DNA of 20,281 nt, taken from an uncultured Coriobacteriaceae bacterium (lineage in GTDB: Bacteria > Actinomycetota > Coriobacteriia > Coriobacteriales > Eggerthellaceae). The notes beneath the pieces were generated by a model, which was not told the DNA's origin, ran no database searches, and saw only the letters and a program-made list of their open reading frames with translations. Location: assembly GCA_902781245.1 (NCBI GenBank), contig CACZIP010000007.1, positions 1-20,281 on the forward strand, in the 5' to 3' direction. The position numbers and the translations under genes are program-made. Shown one piece after another: positions 15,493 through 20,281 of the stretch. How positions within the stretch are numbered: position 1 is the stretch's first letter; the number at the start of each line of letters is the position of its first letter.

Positions 15493-17520
15493 TTAAAGGC
15501 GTTTGCCCGAGTATTTCACGTAGGCGTCTTCGTAACCCCATTTGCGCGCGCGTGTCAAAATAGCATTTGCCTCTTCTTCCGTGTCGGAGCAGCCGAGCGT
15601 GACCACGTACCACGTCTCGGGATTCAGGTTCTCCCAGTCGGAAGAGATGAACGCTTGCGCCTCGAAAGCTTCTGAACGTGCTGATTCAACGAAGCTACGT
15701 GCTGCATCCATGTCTTTCGATGCCGTTGCCCACACGCCCCAGAACGGCTCTATTCTCATGGAAAACCCTTCGGGAGTCGAAGCCTTCACGCCTGGATACT
15801 TTTCCGCATACTCCTCGGCGCTCATCTTTGACTCAGAGCTGCTTGCCGCCTTGGTTTCTGAAGACGCCGCCTTAGCGGCGGACGCCTCGCCTGTTGACGT
15901 TGAGGTGCTTGCAGAACCCCCTGCATTCGAAGCGCTGGAACCAGAGTCTTTGTTCTGCCTGTTGTCGAAAATGCTCTGGGGGTTGTAGCGATACTTGTCG
16001 GCTACACGCTGCATTTGCAGCTCGCCCATATCGGGATCCGCCGCGAGATCTGCCGTCAGGTTGTATTGGTTGCCGAATGCACCATCGAAGAAAACAGGCA
16101 CGGTGACCATCACGGAATATTCGGGGGTCTCCTGCAACTCTCCGTTCACTGAATAAACGTCCTTGCATACGACGTTGCACGACTTGGTGGGGGCAACAAC
16201 CGTTTCGATGCGGAACGTGTCTTCGACGCGCGGGTTGGCCTGTTCGCCGCTGAAACGGATGCTCGTCGGGTTGGCGTCGACATCGAGCACGGCAAACAGC
16301 GTGACACTGTAACCCGCATCTCCAACGCCACCGTAGAAGACATGAAGGCCTTCACGTTCGTTCCATTGCAGGCTCCACGACCTGATTTCGTCGCCCGTCT
16401 CCTTGTTGATGGCGTGCAAATCGAGATCGTATTCCGATTTTTTCTGATGGGCCACAGCCTTGAACTTATCGATATCGACGATTGCTTTCACAGTTCGCGC
16501 AACGCCTCCCGGCTCGAAATCGCGCGCTTCATCAAGCTCGACGTTTGTTGCAAAGTCGCTCAGCTCGATGCGTTTGGCCGAATTTTGGCTCGTCGCGAAA
16601 ACTTCGATTTCCGTACCCTTCGACGTGCCCCAGCCGTTGTTGGCGGCGTACACGAGAAGCGTGTCCCCGTTCGCCACCGTCGCGTCGGCTTGTATAATGA
16701 CGTCCTCGATGGCCTCGAGGCTTGAAATTTCCATGGACACCGACTCAACTTGAGCCGCGGCATCACCCTGGTTGCGCACGAAGCTGAGAATCGAGAAAGC
16801 TTTGTTCACCTTGAGGGTATCGCTGCTGGACGCCGAGATGTTCTCGTAAGAATTGACGGTGCCCGCATCCATGTAAGAGCCGATCTGCGATGCGTACACT
16901 TCGGCAGCCACGCGCTGGGCTGAAACGGCACTCGCGCTGACCGATGCGCTGGACGAAGCGTTGTTGCCACCACCCGAAAGCAACATGAACGCCGCAATGG
17001 CAGCAATCACCACGACTGCACATGCAACAATGAGGGGAATGAGCTTTTTGGTCTTCTGCTTGGTAAACCCCGCCCGCAGCGCCTGCAGCGTGTCCTCGGG
17101 AATATCGACAGCCTGCGCATCGGAGCCGGTGAGCGCCTTGATGTCGCGAACGAGCTTCTCGAGGCCAGACGATACGTCTTGGAACACATCGTTGCGCTGC
17201 ACGTTTCCTAAGTAGAAATCGAACGGAGAAATGAGATCGCATTCCTCGAGCGCAAATGGCATGATGGGCTTTTTAGCGTTGAGTGCGATATCGAGCTCTT
17301 TTTGGGTCCACTCTGATTTCTGCGACTGCTCGGAAAGGATGAACACGACGACTTTTGCCGCCCTGATGGCATTTGGCACCTCGACGGCATAATTGGACCC
17401 CGAGGGAATGTCGGCCGGAGCCATCCAGCAGGTGATGCCGTTCCGCTCGAGCACGCCACGAACCATATTCGCAGAGTCGAACTCTTCCGACTTGTAGCTG
17501 ATGAAAACATCCTTGGCCAT
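15493..17520 (-). CDS. TIR-domain membrane protein with extracytoplasmic region and SPOR-like C-terminus
   Basis: 675 residues. Residues 1-125 are a bacterial TIR domain: KDVFISYKSEEFD, ITCWMAPADIPSGSNYAVEV, KVVVFILSEQSQKSEWTQKELDIAL and KPIMPFALEE. Glu75 in WTQKEL is at the position of the catalytic Glu of TIR NAD hydrolases. A single membrane helix follows at about 160-182, then a Ser-rich stalk, a beta-rich domain at about 200-480, a Ser/Thr/Ala low-complexity linker, and a SPOR-like module at the C-terminus (WYVVTLGCSDTEEEANAIL...GYEDAYVKYSG). This places TIR in the cytoplasm and the large C-terminal part outside, possibly at peptidoglycan. The start at 17520 (MAKDVFISYK) has GAGAGGA upstream; an earlier in-frame start at 17595 precedes the likely promoter and is rejected. 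It is the first gene of the TIR/RyR/ATPase cluster. NADase activity is inferred. Confidence 0.82.
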   Translation of the reverse strand: MAKDVFISYKSEEFDSANMVRGVLERNGITCWMAPADIPSGSNYAVEVPNAIRAAKVVVFILSEQSQKSEWTQKELDIALNAKKPIMPFALEECDLISPFDFYLGNVQRNDVFQDVSSGLEKLVRDIKALTGSDAQAVDIPEDTLQALRAGFTKQKTKKLIPLIVACAVVVIAAIAAFMLLSGGGNNASSSASVSASAVSAQRVAAEVYASQIGSYMDAGTVNSYENISASSSDTLKVNKAFSILSFVRNQGDAAAQVESVSMEISSLEAIEDVIIQADATVANGDTLLVYAANNGWGTSKGTEIEVFATSQNSAKRIELSDFATNVELDEARDFEPGGVARTVKAIVDIDKFKAVAHQKKSEYDLDLHAINKETGDEIRSWSLQWNEREGLHVFYGGVGDAGYSVTLFAVLDVDANPTSIRFSGEQANPRVEDTFRIETVVAPTKSCNVVCKDVYSVNGELQETPEYSVMVTVPVFFDGAFGNQYNLTADLAADPDMGELQMQRVADKYRYNPQSIFDNRQNKDSGSSASNAGGSASTSTSTGEASAAKAASSETKAASSSESKMSAEEYAEKYPGVKASTPEGFSMRIEPFWGVWATASKDMDAARSFVESARSEAFEAQAFISSDWENLNPETWYVVTLGCSDTEEEANAILTRARKWGYEDAYVKYSGKRL

Positions 17521-17551
17521 GACGTTCCTCTCTCTTTTGCACACTAAAGTG

Positions 17552-17578
17552 ATTATAAATCGTTTGCAGGATAACCAA
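17552..17578 (-). promoter_or_regulatory. Probable promoter of the TIR/RyR/ATPase cluster
   Basis: On the minus strand a perfect -10 TATAAT (complement of 17552-17557) lies 32 bases before the TIR ATG. A weak -35 TTGGTT (complement of 17573-17578) is 15 bases upstream of it; ATTGGT at 16 bases is an alternative. The insertion sequence begins only 19 bp further upstream (17597), so the core promoter survives but any distal activator site has been displaced. Confidence 0.6.
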
Positions 17579-17587
17579 TCGAAAACG

Positions 17588-17596
17588 AACGGCAAA
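17588..17596. repeat. Left copy of 9-bp target-site duplication
   Basis: AACGGCAAA immediately left of the insertion sequence, repeated exactly at 19230-19238 on the right. A 9-bp duplication is what ISLre2-type elements are expected to make. Confidence 0.85.
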
Positions 17597-17618
17597 GATG
17601 GCGTGAACTTGATGTGGG

Positions 17619-19043
17619 TCAGACTTCCCCGACCATATGGTCCGCGGTGAGCCCCGCCTTGTAGCGGATGTCGGCGCGCATGCCCGCCGTCGATGCCCTG
17701 TGCGGGTACTCGTAGCCGCTACCAACGCATTCTACAGGACGACCCGCGGCCCGCGTGAGAAAGTCGTCCACTTTCTTCTGGCGGGCGCGGCGCCGCGTCG
17801 GCGATATCCGCGAATCGCGGGTCGGCATCGGGACCTCGCGCCCCGAGTACTTGCGGGAGCGGATGCGGGCCATGTCGGAGGCCCCGCGCCTGGACCATCC
17901 GCACGGCACCGACTTCATCCGCGATGCGTAGAGGTGCTCGTTCTCGGCCTCCATCGTGCCCAGGGAAGGTGGGCACGACCTTATGAACTCGGCGTTGTTG
18001 CGCAGGTAGGCGGCCACTTGGGCGGCGTTCTTCGGGCGCGCGAGCCCGTCGTCCGCGAGGGCCTCCAGCAAATCGGCCGCGTCGCCTGCGCGACCGAACC
18101 ATATGCACTGCATCACCTGGCGCTCGGCGTCGGCGCCCGGCTCCGCGAAGCACGACCCTATGGCGCGGTTGACGTGGAAGGGATCGAGGTTGCCGTCGAC
18201 GGAGGCCGCGGCGGGCAGGTAGTCCGCGGCCTGTTTGCACCACGCCTCGCCGTCGAAGCCGGCATGGCAGACCCTGACCTTGGACATGTCGAAGCGGGTC
18301 GCCGTGGCGGCCATGCCCTGCGCCCAGAACGCGCGCGGCCCGGACACGCAGCCGAAGCGCACCGGGCGCACCCGCTCGACGCGGCCGGGACCCGCCTTGC
18401 CGGCGTAGGCGACCATCGCCTTCACCTCGACGTTGCCGCCGTCCTGCAGCGGGATCCAGCAGCCGTCCGCCTCGATGCAGATCTCCTCGTCGTCGGCGTC
18501 GGCCTCGGGCAGCACGCCGTTGGCGTACAGATCGTGCGCGAGCGCGGCGTCCGCCTCCTCGCACGCCTCGCCGGCCAGCCGCATGACGTTCATCACGGTG
18601 CGCGCGCTCACCGAGCTGCCGCCGGCCGCCTCCATGAAGTGCGCGGCCTTAGCGTATGAGCCCTCCGAGGCGGCGTCCACTAGGAACTCCTGCGCATGCG
18701 GCGACACGCGTGCGTTGCGGGCGAGGTCGATGGCGTCGTCGAGCGGGGCGAACGTGTTGCCGTAGCGGTCGACGCAGACCCTGCGGGCGAAGGTCAGGTC
18801 CCCGAACGTCGTGGCGAGCGTGCGCGGGCGCCTCTCGTGGATCCTGCTGCCCGCCGGCAGACTGGCGCAGAGCTCGTCGTCATAGGATTCCAGCGCGAGC
18901 GCGGCCGCGGCCGCAATCGTCATGTGGCCCACCAGCACGGCCTCGCGCTCGAAGCCGGAAAGGCCGATATCCCCGCCCTTGAGGATATCGAGGAATACCC
19001 CGCCCAGGCAGGCGACGGCGGCAGCTGTGTCATAATTCTTCAT
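17619..19043 (-). CDS. ISLre2-family (UPF0236) transposase
   Basis: 474-residue transposase. Recognisable family segments in order: IHERRPRTLATTFGDLTFARRVCVDRYG (about 66-93), SARTVMNVMRLAGE, EADGCWIPLQDGG with a likely catalytic Asp, a helical segment around VDGNLDPFHVNRAI with a second, and GTMEAENEHLYASRMK with the likely Glu, followed by GWSRRGASDMARIRS. The start MKNYDTAAAVACLGG at 19043 has AAAGGAAG 5 bases upstream; a longer frame reaching 19187 lacks such a site and runs through hairpins of the element's end. The stop lies within the left terminal repeat. The ribosome site is buried in a stem (19046-19094), a plausible brake on transposition. Confidence 0.88.
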   Translation of the reverse strand: MKNYDTAAAVACLGGVFLDILKGGDIGLSGFEREAVLVGHMTIAAAAALALESYDDELCASLPAGSRIHERRPRTLATTFGDLTFARRVCVDRYGNTFAPLDDAIDLARNARVSPHAQEFLVDAASEGSYAKAAHFMEAAGGSSVSARTVMNVMRLAGEACEEADAALAHDLYANGVLPEADADDEEICIEADGCWIPLQDGGNVEVKAMVAYAGKAGPGRVERVRPVRFGCVSGPRAFWAQGMAATATRFDMSKVRVCHAGFDGEAWCKQAADYLPAAASVDGNLDPFHVNRAIGSCFAEPGADAERQVMQCIWFGRAGDAADLLEALADDGLARPKNAAQVAAYLRNNAEFIRSCPPSLGTMEAENEHLYASRMKSVPCGWSRRGASDMARIRSRKYSGREVPMPTRDSRISPTRRRARQKKVDDFLTRAAGRPVECVGSGYEYPHRASTAGMRADIRYKAGLTADHMVGEV

Positions 19044-19045
19044 CG

Positions 19046-19094
19046 GGACTTCCTTTCTCTCTTTTTGCTGCAACCTAAAGGTTAAAGGAAGTCC
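19046..19094 (-). promoter_or_regulatory. Stem-loop sequestering the transposase ribosome binding site
   Basis: On the minus-strand transcript GGACTTCCTTT (complement of 19084-19094) pairs perfectly over 11 bp with AAAGGAAGTCC (complement of 19046-19056), the segment holding the Shine-Dalgarno sequence of the transposase, whose ATG starts 2 bases further on. An inner AACC-N4-GGTT stem (19072-19083) abuts the outer stem. Two more GC hairpins lie upstream, at 19106-19125 and 19145-19167. The arrangement would keep translation low, particularly on read-through transcripts. Confidence 0.65.
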
Positions 19095-19189
19095 TATTTT
19101 GATTTCCCGGGAGCTGGCTCCCGGGGATATTGCTCCGCTTCCTCGGGCGGGCCCTTCGGGCCCACCCTCGTCACCGGAGTTGTTCAACC

Positions 19190-19229
19190 CGCAAATACTT
19201 CACGCCGTGCGCAAATACTTCACGCCGTG
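19190..19229. repeat. 20-bp tandem duplication of the right end of the insertion sequence
   Basis: The 20-bp unit at 19190-19209 is repeated without a mismatch at 19210-19229. Each copy contains the terminal GGCGTGAA motif in inverted orientation. The target duplication abuts the outer copy, while the inner copy matches the left terminal repeat over a longer stretch. The element thus has two nested right ends. Confidence 0.85.
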
Positions 19230-19238
19230 AACGGCAAA
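19230..19238. repeat. Right copy of 9-bp target-site duplication
   Basis: AACGGCAAA, identical to 17588-17596. It fixes the right boundary of the insertion sequence. Confidence 0.85.
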
Positions 19239-19276
19239 ACGGTTGACCCTTAGTAAACAAGGGAACGGGCGAATAG

Positions 19277-19423
19277 GGCATCAAAGACGAGAACGGAAAC
19301 CACACGGGCTATTTCTGGCTGTCATACTATGATCGATCCATCACTGACCTCGAAGTGCTCATGTTCGATACGAGCCTTACCCTCGATGTAAATTCACCCT
19401 ATGAGATGTCAACTCGCAGTTGA
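19277..19423 (+). pseudogene. Possible C-terminal remnant of a protein-coding gene
   Basis: A 48-codon open stretch between an in-frame TAG (19274) and TGA (19421) reads GIKDENGNHTGYFWLSYYD and continues with a beta-strand-like alternating pattern (DLEVLMFDTSLTLDV). No start codon or ribosome site fits, and removing the insertion sequence does not extend the frame. The composition looks like genuine protein, so it may be the tail of a decayed gene that lay beside the TIR cluster. Family not recognised. Confidence 0.35.
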
Positions 19424-19424
19424 C
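19408..19424. promoter_or_regulatory. Perfect 17-bp palindrome overlapping a -35 element upstream of the VWA gene
   Basis: GTCAACT-CGC-AGTTGAC is a 7+3+7 inverted repeat. Its right arm contains most of TTGACC (19420-19425), a good -35 hexamer, with a weak -10 CATAGA 18 bases further on (19444-19449). It could be an operator for the VWA gene. A later short stem GACGGC/GCCGTC (19469-19486) sits in the predicted leader. Confidence 0.45.
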
Positions 19425-19507
19425 CTACTGGCCCACGCGGCAGCATAGATTCCTTCTTGTGAAAAGGAGACGGCAAGCAAGCCGTCCCGCGACAGAAAGG
19501 ACTCATC

Positions 19508-20182
19508 ATGAAAAAGGATCTGACAGAACTCGTATTCATCCTCGACCGCAGCGGTTCCATGGGCGGGCTCGAAACCGACACGATCGGCGGATTCAACGCG
19601 ACGCTGCAGAAGCATCGTGAAGCAGATGGCGACGCCGTCGTCTCGACCGTGCTGTTCGACAACTTCACCGAAGTGCTGCATGATCGCATTGCGATCAGCG
19701 ACGTGAAGAATCTGACGTCTAAGGAATACTGGGTGCGCGGATGCACGGCGCTGCTCGACGCTGTGGGCGGCTCGATCAAGCACATCGCACGGGTGCGCGG
19801 TTATCTGCCCGAGGAGTATCGACCCGAGAAGACGATTTTCGTCATCATCACCGATGGCTACGAGAACGCAAGCCGCGAATACTCGGTCTCCCAGGTGAAG
19901 AAGATGATCGAGCAGAAGCAGGAAGAGGGTTGGGAGTTCTTGTTCCTCGGCGCGAACATCGACGCCGTCGAGGAAGCCGGCAAGATCGGCATCAGTGCCG
20001 ACCGCTCTGTCACGTATCTGGCCGACGACATCGGAAACCATGTCGCCTACAGCGCTGTTGCCGAGGCCACCTGCAAGATGCGCAGCATGCCCATGGGCGA
20101 AAAACTCGAAGCCAGTTGGAAGGCGCCGGTCGAACGCGATCACGCCAAGCGTAGCAAGAAGGGCCTCGACCTGTTCCGGTAG
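19508..20182 (+). CDS. VWA (von Willebrand factor type A) domain protein
   Basis: 224-residue cytoplasmic protein made of a single VWA domain, with no signal peptide or membrane helix. The metal-ion-dependent adhesion site is complete: DRSGS (13-17), Thr80 in RGCTALLDA and Asp116 in FVIITDGYENAS, so divalent-metal-dependent protein binding is expected. The C-terminus is Lys/Arg-rich (HAKRSKKGLDLFR). AAAGGA lies 7 bases upstream of the ATG. Stand-alone VWA proteins of this type often act as adaptors beside ATPases, kinases or stress genes. Here it is transcribed away from the TIR cluster and towards a possible macro-domain gene. The precise role is unknown. Confidence 0.85.
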   Translation: MKKDLTELVFILDRSGSMGGLETDTIGGFNATLQKHREADGDAVVSTVLFDNFTEVLHDRIAISDVKNLTSKEYWVRGCTALLDAVGGSIKHIARVRGYLPEEYRPEKTIFVIITDGYENASREYSVSQVKKMIEQKQEEGWEFLFLGANIDAVEEAGKIGISADRSVTYLADDIGNHVAYSAVAEATCKMRSMPMGEKLEASWKAPVERDHAKRSKKGLDLFR

Positions 20183-20212
20183 CCGACAAGGGCATTACGC
20201 ACTTGAGCTATC

Positions 20213-20230
20213 ATTGCTGCAAGCAGCAAT
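20213..20230. other. Inverted repeat between the VWA gene and the next gene
   Basis: ATTGCTGC-AA-GCAGCAAT, an 8+2+8 perfect inverted repeat, lies 30 bases after the VWA stop and 21 bases before the next ATG. No T-run follows. It may be an operator or a leader hairpin for the downstream gene. Confidence 0.45.
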
Positions 20231-20251
20231 CGAGAGCCATGGAGGCATCGC

Positions 20252-20281
20252 ATGCCGTTTTCGATAGAACGCAATGACCTA
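20252..20281 (+). CDS. Start of a gene cut by the window edge, possibly a macro-domain protein
   Basis: ATG at 20252 with a strong GGAGG site 6 bases upstream (20241-20245). The ten visible residues, MPFSIERNDL, resemble the opening of bacterial macro-domain (ADP-ribose-binding) proteins, which often begin MPFxIxRNDIT. Ten residues are too few to be sure. The gene follows the VWA gene after 69 bases on the same strand. Confidence 0.45.
   Translation, partial: MPFSIERNDL

Larger units (their letters stand above)
17597..19229 (-). mobile_element. Complete ISLre2-like insertion sequence, about 1.63 kb
   Basis: The element is bounded by identical 9-bp repeats (17588-17596 and 19230-19238). It has one long transposase gene reading on the minus strand. 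Imperfect terminal inverted repeats share GGCGTGAA three bases in from each end: left 17600-17619, right inner copy 19187-19206 on the opposite strand, 15 of 20 matching. GC content is visibly higher than in the flanks, suggesting recent arrival from another genome. It inserted just upstream of the TIR promoter. The uninterrupted reading frame, exact duplication and intact ends suggest that it can still be active. Confidence 0.85.

Noticed and set aside
17637..18659. Long plus-strand open frame opposite the transposase
   Set aside because: A consequence of very high GC in the insertion sequence; the sense strand carries the transposase motifs.
19190..19229. Start of a CRISPR array
   Set aside because: Two directly abutting 20-bp units without spacers, inside the end of an insertion sequence.

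Overview
The window looks like chromosome from an actinobacterium of the class Coriobacteriia (Slackia/Eggerthellaceae-like). This is inferred from moderately high GC, Ser/Ala-rich lipoproteins, AAAGGA/GGAGG ribosome binding sites, an ECF transporter, a PTS fructose operon that carries its own HPr and Enzyme I, and a MarR regulator with a long His-Gly tract. No rRNA, tRNA or CRISPR array was seen.

Region 1 (1-5603) begins inside an ECF-type vitamin/metal transporter: a 5'-truncated EcfA ATPase, a second EcfA broken by a frameshift just before its Walker A motif, and an intact EcfT. The three overlap by ATGA junctions. Convergent to them are a small secreted lipoprotein and a large 4-alpha-glucanotransferase (GH77). 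The glucanotransferase carries an N-terminal remnant of a GH13 amylase that has lost most of its catalytic barrel.

Region 2 (5604-10866) is a self-contained fructose PTS operon, fruK-fruA-ptsH-ptsI, with a near-consensus promoter. It ends at a strong bidirectional terminator. Fructose would be imported as fructose-1-phosphate and converted to fructose-1,6-bisphosphate. The fruK-fruA and fruA-ptsH junctions each hold a perfect stem-loop.

Region 3 (10882-17520) is accessory and the most interesting part. It holds a MarR-like regulator with a 15-histidine insert, whose promoter is covered by three TAAG-N4-CTTA palindromes. Upstream on the same strand is a three-gene cluster, in transcription order: a membrane-spanning TIR-domain protein with a SPOR-like C-terminus, a membrane protein with tandem TrkA-N/RCK-like domains and a C-terminal RyR-like domain, and an orphan HerA/VirD4-like ATPase. 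The cluster pairs a putative NAD-degrading effector, a nucleotide-sensor-like membrane protein and a pumping ATPase. I suggest it is an undescribed membrane-associated defence or stress system; this is inference.

Region 4 (17588-20281) holds a complete, very GC-rich ISLre2-like insertion sequence. It has a 9-bp target duplication, a 20-bp tandem duplication of its right end and a transposase ribosome binding site locked in an 11-bp stem. It sits just upstream of the TIR promoter. Beyond it lie a gene remnant, a palindrome overlapping a -35 element, a VWA-domain protein and the first ten codons of what may be a macro-domain protein.
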